A stretch of 64,000 nucleotides of DNA from Caulobacter endophyticus. Its GTDB lineage: Bacteria > Pseudomonadota > Alphaproteobacteria > Caulobacterales > Caulobacteraceae. Made by a program: the position numbers and the translations under genes. Position 1 is the first letter of the stretch. Each line of letters begins with the position of its first letter. The DNA lies in contig NZ_QDKQ01000053.1 in assembly GCF_003116815.1 (NCBI RefSeq), positions 26,078-90,077 of the forward strand, read 5' to 3'. Under the pieces are notes generated by a model. The model saw only the letters and a list, made by a program, of their open reading frames with translations, was not told the origin of the DNA and made no database searches. Shown here piece by piece: positions 51,867 to 59,291 of this stretch.

Positions 51867-52600
51867 TTTCTGGCGAAGCCGCGTCCGGTCAAGCTCAGGC
51901 GGCGCAGATCCACGCCCATCTCGCTCTTGAAGCGCGCCACCGCCGCGTCGCCCAGCCTTTGCAGGCTGGCCTGGTCGCCGCGCTTGAGGGCATCTACATA
52001 GGCTGCCTGCTGGGCCAGGAAGTTCAGCATCAGCACCTCGGCGAACTCCTGGCGCTGGGCTTCGCCGAGGCGCGCATAGGCGGGGTTTGACGTCATGATC
52101 GCCCGCACCTGGTCGCGCACCGCCAGGGTCTGGGCGCGGTTGTTGTCGCCGCGATTGGCGATCATCCAGTTCAGCACCCAATAGCCGGCCAGGGCGTCTG
52201 CGGCGTCGCCCGGCCGCAGGCCGTCGGCAGCCACCAGCTGAGCCCAGTTCTGAACGGGATCCCGCGCCTGCATGGCGGCGGCGATCTTGCGGCCGCCTTC
52301 GGCGCCGGCCTGGCGGGTCATGTGCTGGGCGAACTGCGCGCGCACCTTGGCGCTGACCTGCGGCGAGGCGCGATAGCCGGTCGAAGCCTGGGCCTGCCTC
52401 GCGGGCGCCGGCGCCGGCTTGTGCGTCTGCTCCACGCTTTGGGCGATTACCGTGTTCATCGCCGAGGTCTGCAGGCCGCCGGCGCCGATGGTCGAGCCCA
52501 TGTAGCCGAGGTCGGGAAAGCCCTGGGCCGACGCGCCGCCGGCCAGAACCAGCATCAGCGCGATCGTAGCGCCCGTCGCGATCCCGAGGCGGGCGCTCAA
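51863..52600 (-). CDS. Exported helical protein, paralogue of the 53167-53931 gene
   Basis: A 245-residue protein with a signal peptide (GIATGATIALMLVLAGGASA) and a helical mature domain. The start is TTG 52600, which overlaps the upstream stop as TTGA; no ATG fits. The pattern NWAQLVAADGLRPGDAADAL, then YWVLNWMIANRGDNNRAQTL, then EFAEVLMLNFLAQQAAYVDA is shared with the gene at 53167-53931, so the two are paralogues. A DUF6683-like domain is possible. I have no function. Coupling to the 165-residue gene before it suggests a periplasmic partner for that product. Confidence 0.65.
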   Translation of the reverse strand: MSARLGIATGATIALMLVLAGGASAQGFPDLGYMGSTIGAGGLQTSAMNTVIAQSVEQTHKPAPAPARQAQASTGYRASPQVSAKVRAQFAQHMTRQAGAEGGRKIAAAMQARDPVQNWAQLVAADGLRPGDAADALAGYWVLNWMIANRGDNNRAQTLAVRDQVRAIMTSNPAYARLGEAQRQEFAEVLMLNFLAQQAAYVDALKRGDQASLQRLGDAAVARFKSEMGVDLRRLSLTGRGFARN

Positions 52601-53094
52601 GTCTTCGGCTCCGAAGGCGCCGTCGTATCGGTGCGGGTCAGGTTGGCCAGGGCCGCGGCCGGGCGATCCAGCTTGTTGTGGACCGAAAGCGTCACGTCCA
52701 TCCAGGCCTGGCCGCGCATCTGGCTCCACCACTCGTCGTGGACGGCGGCCTGGAAGTCGCCGTTGACCCGCTCGGATCGAGTCTCGACCACCGGGTCGGC
52801 GACGGTGTCGGCGGTGTCCTCCACGACGCCCACCGTGTCGTCGACCACGCCGCCGACGCCGTCCAGCAGGCCGCCCAGGCCCTTGGCCAACAGCGCGCCT
52901 TCCAGGGCGCCGCGCTGGGCGGGCGGCAGGCCTTTCAAAGCCTGAGCGGTCTGCGCCGGACCGGCGGCGGCGAAGGCCGCGGCGTCTACTTCGCCGGTGC
53001 GCTGGAAGCGGTCGACGGCCTCATCCAGGCGGCCGGGGCGCGGCGAAGGCGCGGCGGCGGCGCGGGCCGGGGCGGAAGGGTCTTGCACGATCAT
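52597..53094 (-). CDS. Unrecognised small protein under T3SS-type operator
   Basis: A 165-residue protein without a signal peptide. The first 50 residues are Ala/Pro-rich and disordered, followed by a hydrophobic glycine/valine stretch (GLGGLLDGVGGVVDDTVGVV) and a tryptophan-rich segment (HDEWWSQMRGQAWMDVTLSV). The operator-like dyad at 53142-53163 lies 47 bases upstream. Its stop overlaps the TTG start of the exported paralogue gene, so the pair is translationally coupled. It could be a T3SS effector or translocated factor with a periplasmic partner. No family match is available. Confidence 0.55.
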   Translation of the reverse strand: MIVQDPSAPARAAAAPSPRPGRLDEAVDRFQRTGEVDAAAFAAAGPAQTAQALKGLPPAQRGALEGALLAKGLGGLLDGVGGVVDDTVGVVEDTADTVADPVVETRSERVNGDFQAAVHDEWWSQMRGQAWMDVTLSVHNKLDRPAAALANLTRTDTTAPSEPKT

Positions 53095-53141
53095 GGCCGG
53101 GGCCTCCTCGAGTGCAGCCTGCGCCGGGCTCGTCGCCGTCG

Positions 53142-53163
53142 CTATTGGGGTTTTCCCGAGCAG
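53142..53163. promoter_or_regulatory. T3SS-island inverted-repeat operator, copy 3 (weak)
   Basis: CTATTGGGG-TTTT-CCCGAGCAG keeps the GGG-N4-CCC core and part of the outer arms, and lies 47 bases upstream of the 165-residue gene. It is the most degenerate of the four copies, so it is the least certain. In the direction of that gene the core reads GGG-AAAA-CCC, as in the copy at 54784. Confidence 0.45.
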
Positions 53164-53166
53164 GTA

Positions 53167-53931
53167 TCAGCGCACGAAGCCGGCCTCGGTCAGCTTCAGC
53201 TGCCGCAGGTCGACGCTCATCTCGTTGCGGAAGCGCGCCACGGCGGCTTCCGACAGCTGGCGGCTCAGCGTGGTGTTCTTCTTGGCGTTGGCGTCGGAGA
53301 AGGCCGAGCCCTGGGCCACGAAGTTCAGCATGAACACCTCGGCCATCTCCTGCTTGCCGGCGTCGTCGAGGCGGGCGAAGGCTGGGTTCGAGCCCAGGGC
53401 CCGCGAGACCTGGCCGCGCACGCCCTGCACCTGGGCGCGGTTGGCGAAGGGCACGTTGTTGGCGATCTGCCAGTTCTGCACCCAGTAGGCGGTCATGGCG
53501 TCGGCCACGTCGCCGCGGCGCAGGCCGTCGACCGAGACGTGCTTCTCCCAGGCGCCCAGCAGGTCCTTCTGCTGCACCGCCTGGCGCAGGCGCTCGCCAT
53601 TGGCCGGGTCGCGCTTGGCGACGAAGTCGGCGAACTGGCCGCGCACGCGCGTTGAGACGGCGGGCGAGGGGCGATAGCGGGTGCTGACGGCCCCGGCGTT
53701 GCGCTGCTGGGCCGACAGGCTGGCGCCGGGCACGGGCCTGGCCGTGGTGGAACGGGTGCGGCCGCCGCGCTGCACCGTCGAGCCCAGCACGTTGTTCATC
53801 TGGCCCACCGACATCATCGACGAGCCGAAGTCCATGTACTGGGTGCCGATGCTGGAGAAGTCCTGCGCCGCGGCCGGCAGGCCGATCATCAGGGCGACAG
53901 CGCTGAGCGCGGGAACGAGGCGGCGGGTCAT
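53167..53931 (-). CDS. Exported helical protein, paralogue of the 51863-52600 gene
   Basis: A 254-residue protein with a signal peptide (LVPALSAVALMIGLPAAA then Gln) and a low-complexity linker. A helical domain shared with the 51863-52600 gene follows (KHVSVDGLRRGDVADAMTAY, then NWQIANNVPFANRAQVQGVR, then EMAEVFMLNFVAQGSAFSDA). The repeated gene in one locus suggests duplication and specialisation. It may act in the periplasm or outer membrane for the T3SS, for example as a pilotin-like or immunity factor. That is speculation. No lipobox is seen. Confidence 0.65.
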   Translation of the reverse strand: MTRRLVPALSAVALMIGLPAAAQDFSSIGTQYMDFGSSMMSVGQMNNVLGSTVQRGGRTRSTTARPVPGASLSAQQRNAGAVSTRYRPSPAVSTRVRGQFADFVAKRDPANGERLRQAVQQKDLLGAWEKHVSVDGLRRGDVADAMTAYWVQNWQIANNVPFANRAQVQGVRGQVSRALGSNPAFARLDDAGKQEMAEVFMLNFVAQGSAFSDANAKKNTTLSRQLSEAAVARFRNEMSVDLRQLKLTEAGFVR

Positions 53932-53986
53932 CCGGTGTGCTCCACTGTTTTTCCAACCCTGACGTGCAATATTGACAAGAAAACGA

Positions 53987-54008
53987 CAGGCGGCCAGATG
54001 GCCGCCTG
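53987..54008 (-). terminator. Intrinsic terminator after the 54033-54671 gene
   Basis: The stem CAGGCGGCC/GGCCGCCTG (9 base pairs) with an AGAT loop lies 25 bases downstream of the 54033-54671 gene on its strand and is followed there by TCGTTTTCTT. On the opposite strand it is followed by CCTTTTCT, so it may act both ways. It separates this gene from the exported paralogue gene at 53931. Confidence 0.75.
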
Positions 54009-54032
54009 CCTTTTCTACTGTAGCGCTTGAGC

Positions 54033-54671
54033 TTAACCCTTGCGGGCGAGGGTCGAGCCGGCTTCGCCGATGGACTTGATCGAGTTGTTCAGGGCCTGGC
54101 TGACCATGTTCATCTCCTGGCCCAGGGCCTGGATCTCGGCGGTCAGCTGGCCGTACTTGGAGTCCTTGGAGTCCAGGCCGCCCAGTTCGTCGGTCTTGGC
54201 CTTCATCTGACCCATCTTGCCGTCCATCACCTTGCCGAGAGCCTTGGCCAGGGCGACCAGGAAGCTGTCGCCCTTGGACGACTTGCCTTCGCCGCCGTCG
54301 CGGACGCTGTCGAGGATGGCGCTGGTCCAGCTCTGGGCCACGTCCTCGGCGGTGCGCTGCAGGTCGCCCTGTTCAGCCGGGCTGAAGCCGAAGGTGTCGG
54401 CGGCGTTCTGCACCGAGTCGGTCAGGCTCTGGGCAGCGCCGCCCGGATTGCCGGTGGCGGCCTGGAAGACGCCCTGGGCCAGGTCGATCACGCCCTGCGG
54501 CAGACCCAGCTGCTGACCGACCTGCTGGATCACCTGGCTGGCGACCGAGCTGATGATCTGCTGGAAGATCGACTGGAAGGCCAGCGAGGTGCCGCCGGTG
54601 AGCGCCGCCAGGGCGACGGTGCTGAACAGGCTGCCGATGTTGAGACCGCCGCCGCTGAAGATGCCGGACAT
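54033..54671 (-). CDS. Candidate T3SS translocator/filament-like secreted protein
   Basis: A 212-residue protein with no signal peptide. The N-terminal third is Gly/Ser-rich with a hydrophobic stretch (IGSLFSTVALAALTGGTSLA) and glutamine-rich helices (QQIISSVASQVIQQVGQQLG). The C-terminal half is coiled-coil-like (MGQMKAKTDELGGLDSKDSK, then MNMVSQALNNSIKSIGEAGS). A hydrophobic N-half plus a C-terminal coiled coil is the layout of T3SS translocators, harpins and EspA/SseB-type filaments. The best operator copy on this strand lies 112 bases upstream. The role is inferred from architecture and position; a scaffold or tape-measure role remains possible. Confidence 0.55.
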   Translation of the reverse strand: MSGIFSGGGLNIGSLFSTVALAALTGGTSLAFQSIFQQIISSVASQVIQQVGQQLGLPQGVIDLAQGVFQAATGNPGGAAQSLTDSVQNAADTFGFSPAEQGDLQRTAEDVAQSWTSAILDSVRDGGEGKSSKGDSFLVALAKALGKVMDGKMGQMKAKTDELGGLDSKDSKYGQLTAEIQALGQEMNMVSQALNNSIKSIGEAGSTLARKG

Positions 54672-54763
54672 GTTTCGAACTCCGCGATTTGAAATCTGTC
54701 GTCTTCGGTCCCGCGTTCATCGCTGCGACCTGACGCCGCAAGACAACCATTCCGGATCGATCG

Positions 54764-55135
54764 TCAGTAGTCGGGTCGTTCCCTAGCTAGGGTTTTCCCT
54801 ATCAGCCGGCGCATGGCGGCCGAGGGCTGGGCCGCGCGCATCCGGGCCTCGTCGGCGGCGCGGGCTTCGGCGGCGATCTCCTCGGGGCTGCGCGTGCGGC
54901 GGTCCAGCACGGTGATCTGGCCGGCGGTGACGCCCAGCAGGAACACCTCGTCGCGATAGGCCACCAGGGTCAGCCGTTCGCGCTGGCCCACGGGCAGGGC
55001 CCGCAGGTAGCGGATCTGGTCGTCGCTGGCGGGGCCGGCCTGCACCCGCTTGAGCAGCTTCAGCGAAAAGAACGCCAGGCCCAGCACGATGGCCAGGGCG
55101 ATGGCGACGGTCAGCAGGTCGAGAATGGCGCTCAC
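54764..55135 (-). CDS. FliO-like small export-apparatus protein
   Basis: A 123-residue protein. An N-terminal transmembrane helix (DLLTVAIALAIVLGLAFFSL) is followed by a cytoplasmic FliO-type domain (LRALPVGQRERLTLVAYRDE, then VFLLGVTAGQITVLDRR) and a basic tail. In flagella FliO helps FliP assemble. Injectisomes usually lack a FliO homologue, so its place 18 bases after sctU is unusual. The last codons carry an operator dyad (54784-54805) serving the next gene. Resemblance to FliO is by pattern; confirmation needs a profile search. Confidence 0.65.
   Translation of the reverse strand: MSAILDLLTVAIALAIVLGLAFFSLKLLKRVQAGPASDDQIRYLRALPVGQRERLTLVAYRDEVFLLGVTAGQITVLDRRTRSPEEIAAEARAADEARMRAAQPSAAMRRLIGKTLARERPDY
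54784..54805. promoter_or_regulatory. T3SS-island inverted-repeat operator, copy 4 (secreted-protein gene)
   Basis: TAGCTAGGG-TTTT-CCCTATCAG; with the flanking CCC the left part is the palindrome CCCTAGCTAGGG, identical to copy 2. It lies inside the 3' end of the FliO-like gene, 112 bases upstream of the 54033-54671 gene on that strand. The long distance leaves room for a full promoter downstream of the site. Confidence 0.7.
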
Positions 55136-55153
55136 GAAGGCTCCGTCTGGCGG

Positions 55154-56293
55154 CTAGGGCAGGGGCGGGAAGCTGGGACCGGGCGGCGGCTCGTCGCCTT
55201 GGGGCCTTGCGGCCTCCTCGGCGGCGGCCTTTTCCTGATCGTCCTTCAGGCGGCGGGCCCACAGGATCACCTCGGCCACGGCGGCGAACAGGTCCTGGGG
55301 CACGATGTCGTCGATGGCCGCCTTGTCTCGCAGGGCGCGGGCCAGCTCGACGTTGCGGATGATCGGCACGCCCGCCTCCTCGGCCGCCTCGCGCATGGTC
55401 TGGGCGATCGGCCCTTCGCCCTTGCCCAGCAGCACCGGAGCGGCGTGCTCGGCCGGATCGTAGGCCAGGGCGCAGGCGATGTGCGTGGGGTTCACGACCA
55501 GCACCGAGGCGTCGCGCGCGGCCTGGGCGGCGTTCTGCTGGGCCCATTCCTGGTGCAGCTGCCGCCGGTGGGCCTTCACGTGCGGATCACCCTCGGAATC
55601 CTTCATCTCCTGGCGAATGTCGCGCCGGCTCATCCGCATCTTCTTGGTGAAGCTGTGACGCTGGTAGGCGAGATCCAGCAGCGACACGAAGACGAACAGC
55701 AGCACCGTCCCGGCCAGCAGCTTGAAGGTCAGTCCGCCGTAGGCGGAGAGGGCGCCATCGGCCTCGCCGGCCGGCAGGGCCATCAGCTTGTCGAACGACA
55801 GCGCCACGATGATCCAGGTGAAGATCCCCAGCAGCAGGGTCTTGGCCAGCGACTTGGCCACCTCGAACAGGTTGTCGAGGCTGAACATGCGCTTGAGCCC
55901 CTCGCCGGGGTTCATGTGCGACATTTTCGGGCTCATCTTCTCGAAGGTGAAGACCGGCCCCACCTGGCCGAATTCCGCCAGCGTGCCGAAGATCGCCACG
56001 GGCACGAAGGTGATCGCCGTCAGCAGCACGAAGGCCTTGCCGGCCGCCGCGCCGGCGATCGGCCAGGCCTCGGCGAACGGGCGGTCCATCACCGCGAAGA
56101 CTTCGTCGAAGAGCCCGCCCAGCCGGTCGAAGGCGAAGCCCGCCGTCATCGCCCCCAGCAGCAGCCACACCCCCAGCACGGCGGTCGAGGTCAGGTCTTT
56201 GGACTTGGGAACGTCGCCCTTCTTGCGGGCGTCCGACAGCCGCTTGGGTGTCGGCTTCTCGGTCTTGTCCCCGCCGTCGTTCTTTTCAGCCAT
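55154..56293 (-). CDS. sctU: T3SS export-gate/switch protein SctU (FlhB/YscU family)
   Basis: A 379-residue SctU/FlhB protein. Four transmembrane helices occupy about residues 35-210 (VLGVWLLLGAMTAGFAF first). The cytoplasmic domain holds the autocleavage site VVNPTHIACAL, with Asn268-Pro269-Thr270-His271. Self-cleavage here switches export from early to middle/late substrates. The N-terminus DKTEKPTPKRLSDARKKG is diagnostic. A proline-rich acidic tail follows. It precedes the FliO-like gene on the same strand and diverges from the iagB-sctV-sctC operon. It is probably T3SS rather than flagellar because of the sctV/C/D/J neighbours. Confidence 0.9.
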   Translation of the reverse strand: MAEKNDGGDKTEKPTPKRLSDARKKGDVPKSKDLTSTAVLGVWLLLGAMTAGFAFDRLGGLFDEVFAVMDRPFAEAWPIAGAAAGKAFVLLTAITFVPVAIFGTLAEFGQVGPVFTFEKMSPKMSHMNPGEGLKRMFSLDNLFEVAKSLAKTLLLGIFTWIIVALSFDKLMALPAGEADGALSAYGGLTFKLLAGTVLLFVFVSLLDLAYQRHSFTKKMRMSRRDIRQEMKDSEGDPHVKAHRRQLHQEWAQQNAAQAARDASVLVVNPTHIACALAYDPAEHAAPVLLGKGEGPIAQTMREAAEEAGVPIIRNVELARALRDKAAIDDIVPQDLFAAVAEVILWARRLKDDQEKAAAEEAARPQGDEPPPGPSFPPLP

Positions 56294-56399
56294 AGCGTGT
56301 GTTCTGGCGTCGTCGCGATGGGCGTCGGGCGTTCGCCGACCGGTGAGATTCCGACAAAGGCTCCAATCATGGCTAAAAGGCGGCGAGCTTAGCCATAGT

Positions 56400-56554
56400 A
56401 GTGGTTAAGCTGAGCAATAGAATTTGTTGTCTGGTAAGCAGTATACAGAGTATGAAAATTGTTTTAATTCCTAGGTTGACAGGATTGATCGGCGAAAGTT
56501 AGCTTTTGGATGGGTAGTATGCACAGGCGGGGCGCTGCATAGAGGGATAAATTT
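56400..56554 (+). promoter_or_regulatory. AT-rich promoter region of the T3SS structural operon
   Basis: This 155-base stretch upstream of the iagB-type gene is much more AT-rich than the rest of the window. It contains TTGACA (56476-56481), with a poor TTAGCT after a 17-base spacer as a possible -10. The 22-base operator dyad of the effector genes is not found here, so the structural operon probably uses another signal. It also lies between divergent sctU and this operon. A silencing-protein target is possible but unproven. Confidence 0.4.
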
Positions 56555-57256
56555 ATGCGCAAGTTCCGCGTAGTGGCGTCGAGCGTGTGTTTAGTCTTAT
56601 TTTCTTCAAGTCCAGTGTTCGCATATGAATGCGTGACCGCCGACGGCTTGAAGTTCAGCAGCGCTCTTCCGATCAATGAAAAGTTCTCGCTGGCGCGCAT
56701 AGATTGCGTTGAGGAAACACAACCGACAGGGGTGTCCGAACAGCTCCGTCTCTATGACGCACCCCAGATGGCGACCGCCGTTATCTCGGCTGGACGTGTC
56801 TCCCCGGCGCCGATCACCATCAGCCGGACCGCTCGCGGCCCCTCCCTCTACGCACCGCTCGTCGCCGCCGCGGGCCGCGACTTCGACATCGATCCGGATC
56901 TGTTGCAGGCGGTCATGCACGTGGAGTCCCGGGCCAATCCGGGGGCGGTCTCGCCCAAGGGCGCCCGCGGCCTGATGCAGATCATGCCGGCCACCGCCAA
57001 GCGCTTCGGGGTGCGGGATCCGGCGGTCGAGCTGGGCGATCCGATGGTCAACATCCGCACCGGCGCGGCCTATCTGAAAACCCTCCAGGGCCACTTTGGC
57101 AACGACCTGGAACTGGTGCTGGCGGCCTACAACGCCGGCGAGGGCGCGGTCATGAAATACGGCCGCAAGATCCCGCCCTATCGCGAGACGCAAGGATACG
57201 TCGCCAGCGTCCTCGACCGCTATCGCGGCCTGGTTTCAGCCCGCGGCGGCTTCTGA
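56555..57256 (+). CDS. IagB-like lytic transglycosylase of the T3SS
   Basis: A 233-residue protein with a signal peptide (VVASSVCLVLFSSSPVFA) and an SLT-type lysozyme domain. The catalytic glutamate is in LLQAVMHVESRANPGAVSPK, and GARGLMQIMPATAKRFGVRD and LVLAAYNAGEGAVMKYG follow, as in IagB/IpgF and VirB1 enzymes. It opens the peptidoglycan layer so the injectisome can be assembled. Its first 40 codons are AT-rich, unlike the gene body, which suggests a foreign or rearranged 5' end. sctV begins 12 bases after its stop, so it leads the structural operon. Confidence 0.85.
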   Translation: MRKFRVVASSVCLVLFSSSPVFAYECVTADGLKFSSALPINEKFSLARIDCVEETQPTGVSEQLRLYDAPQMATAVISAGRVSPAPITISRTARGPSLYAPLVAAAGRDFDIDPDLLQAVMHVESRANPGAVSPKGARGLMQIMPATAKRFGVRDPAVELGDPMVNIRTGAAYLKTLQGHFGNDLELVLAAYNAGEGAVMKYGRKIPPYRETQGYVASVLDRYRGLVSARGGF

Positions 57257-57268
57257 GGACCATTCCCC

Positions 57269-59278
57269 ATGAGCGTCGAAGGCTATCTCAAGCGCCTGCA
57301 AAGGCGTCCGCGCCAGGGCGTCATGGCGCGCTTCAGCGACCTGTTCCTGGTGGCCGGCGTCGTGGCGATCGTCGCCCTGATGATCCTGCCGCTGCCGGCC
57401 CTGGCGCTCGACGCCCTGGTGGCGGTCAACATCTGCTTCGGCGTGATGCTGCTGCTGATCGCGATCTACATCTCAACGATCGTCGAGTTCTCGGTGTTCC
57501 CGAGCCTCCTGCTGATCACCACGCTCTACCGGCTGGCCCTTTCGATCGCCACGACCCGGATGATCCTGATCGAAGGCCACGCCGGGCACATCATCGACAC
57601 CTTCGGCACGATGGTCGCCGGCGGCAATCTGGTGGTCGGCCTGGTGGTGTTTCTAATCATCACCGTCGTGCAGTTCATCGTCATCGCCAAGGGCGCCGAG
57701 CGGGTGGCCGAGGTGGCCGCGCGCTTCAGCCTCGACGCCATGCCGGGCAAGCAGCTGTCGATCGACAGCGACCTGCGCTCGGGCATGATCGACAAGGACG
57801 AGGCTAAGCGCCGCCGGCGCGTGCTGGAGATGGAGAGCAAGCTCCACGGCAGCCTCGACGGCGCGATGAAGTTCGTCAAAGGCGACGCCATCGCCAGCAT
57901 CATCATCGTAGTCATCAACCTGCTGGGCGGCCTGACTATCGGCATGCTGCAACAGGGCCTCGACTTCGGCTCGGCCATCCACAAGTACTCGATCCTGACC
58001 ATAGGCGACGGCATGGTCACCCAGATCCCGGCTCTGCTGGGCGCCATGGCCGCCGGCCTGATCGTCACCCGCACCACCGACGAGGACAGCGAGACCCACC
58101 TGGGCGACGCCATGCGCCGGCAGTTCGCGGCCAAGCCCCGGGTGTTCCTGGTGGCCGGCGGCATCTGCTGGCTGATGGCCCTGGTGCCCGGCTTCCCGGT
58201 CGTGGTCTTCCTGCTGCTGGGCGGCGTGGCCATCGTCACCGGCGCGCTGCTCGACGTCGACATGCGCGCTCGCCTGACCCGCAGGATCGCCCCGGCCCGC
58301 GCCGCGGCGGAGGAGGCCAAGGCCTCGCCGGCCGCCGCCCGCACCAAGGTCACCGAAACCCAGCCGGTCGTGCCGCTGCTGCTCGAACTCGACGGCGAGG
58401 GCGTGCGTCGCCACGAGGCCGCCGTCATGACCCGCGGCCTGGAGGAAGTGCTGGAGGAGTTCGAGCTGCGCCTGGGCGTGGCCCTGCCGCGCGCCTCGTT
58501 CCACTACGGCGAGGCCCCCGGCGCGCCGCGCTGGCGCCTGCTGGCCTTCGAGGCTCCGATCGGCGCCGGCGAGCTGGCCCATCCGGCCGACCTCTCGGAG
58601 CTGCAGGACGCCGTGCGCCAAGCCCTGCGCCGCAATGCGGGCCTGTTCGTCGGCATCCAGGAAGCCAGCAACCTGCTGACCCGCGCCGGCGCCGAATATC
58701 CCGAGGTGGTCAAGGAAGCCGCCCGCGCCCTGCCTCTGGCCCGTATCGCCGAGGTCATGCGCCGCCTCGCCGAGGAAGAGGTGCCGCTGCGCAACCAGCG
58801 CGACATCCTGGAAGCCCTGGCCGACGCCGGCCAGCGCGAGAAGGACCCGCTGGCCCTGACCGAGTTCGCCCGCGTCGCCCTGCGTCGCCAGATCAGCCAC
58901 CGCTACGCTCCCGACGGCGAGCTTCGCGCCGTCGTGCTGGAGCCGGCCCTGGAGCAGCACCTGCGCGAGGCCATCCGCACCGGCGGCGGCGCCCAGCAGC
59001 TGGCGCTGGACCCCGAGATGAGCCGCCGCGTCACCGAGGCCCTGCTGGCCAAGGTCGACGAGACGGGGGCCACCGTCGTCCTGGCCGCCATCGACCTGCG
59101 CCGGCACGTGCGCAAGCTGATCGAGGCCCGCGCCTTCGATCTGGGCGTCCTGTCCTTCCACGAACTGCTGCCGACCCTGCGGCTGGACGTGGCCGGCCGC
59201 GTGGCCTTCCCGCGCGAGCCCCTCACCGTAGTGCCCAACGATCCCGACCCGCCGCCGCCCGAGTCCGCGGCCGCCTGA
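57269..59278 (+). CDS. sctV: T3SS major export-apparatus protein SctV (FHIPEP family)
   Basis: A 669-residue FlhA/SctV-family protein that forms the nonameric export ring. Eight transmembrane helices occupy about residues 20-330; the FHIPEP signature lies near residue 150 as LDAMPGKQLSIDSDLRSG. The C-terminal cytoplasmic domain starts near 360 (VPLLLELDGEGVRRHEAAVM) and contains the NILTRAGAEYP-type chaperone-binding segment, here ASNLLTRAGAEYPEVVKEAA. Length and order (V then C) fit an injectisome rather than a flagellum. sctC begins 13 bases after its stop. Confidence 0.93.
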   Translation: MSVEGYLKRLQRRPRQGVMARFSDLFLVAGVVAIVALMILPLPALALDALVAVNICFGVMLLLIAIYISTIVEFSVFPSLLLITTLYRLALSIATTRMILIEGHAGHIIDTFGTMVAGGNLVVGLVVFLIITVVQFIVIAKGAERVAEVAARFSLDAMPGKQLSIDSDLRSGMIDKDEAKRRRRVLEMESKLHGSLDGAMKFVKGDAIASIIIVVINLLGGLTIGMLQQGLDFGSAIHKYSILTIGDGMVTQIPALLGAMAAGLIVTRTTDEDSETHLGDAMRRQFAAKPRVFLVAGGICWLMALVPGFPVVVFLLLGGVAIVTGALLDVDMRARLTRRIAPARAAAEEAKASPAAARTKVTETQPVVPLLLELDGEGVRRHEAAVMTRGLEEVLEEFELRLGVALPRASFHYGEAPGAPRWRLLAFEAPIGAGELAHPADLSELQDAVRQALRRNAGLFVGIQEASNLLTRAGAEYPEVVKEAARALPLARIAEVMRRLAEEEVPLRNQRDILEALADAGQREKDPLALTEFARVALRRQISHRYAPDGELRAVVLEPALEQHLREAIRTGGGAQQLALDPEMSRRVTEALLAKVDETGATVVLAAIDLRRHVRKLIEARAFDLGVLSFHELLPTLRLDVAGRVAFPREPLTVVPNDPDPPPPESAAA

Positions 59279-59291
59279 ACCCGGAGACAGA

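Noticed and set aside
56294..56554. Classical T3SS control boxes (PIP, hrp or tts box) before the structural operon
   Set aside because: No pair of TTCGC half-sites, no GGAACC-type hrp box and no rhizobial tts box with correct spacing was seen.
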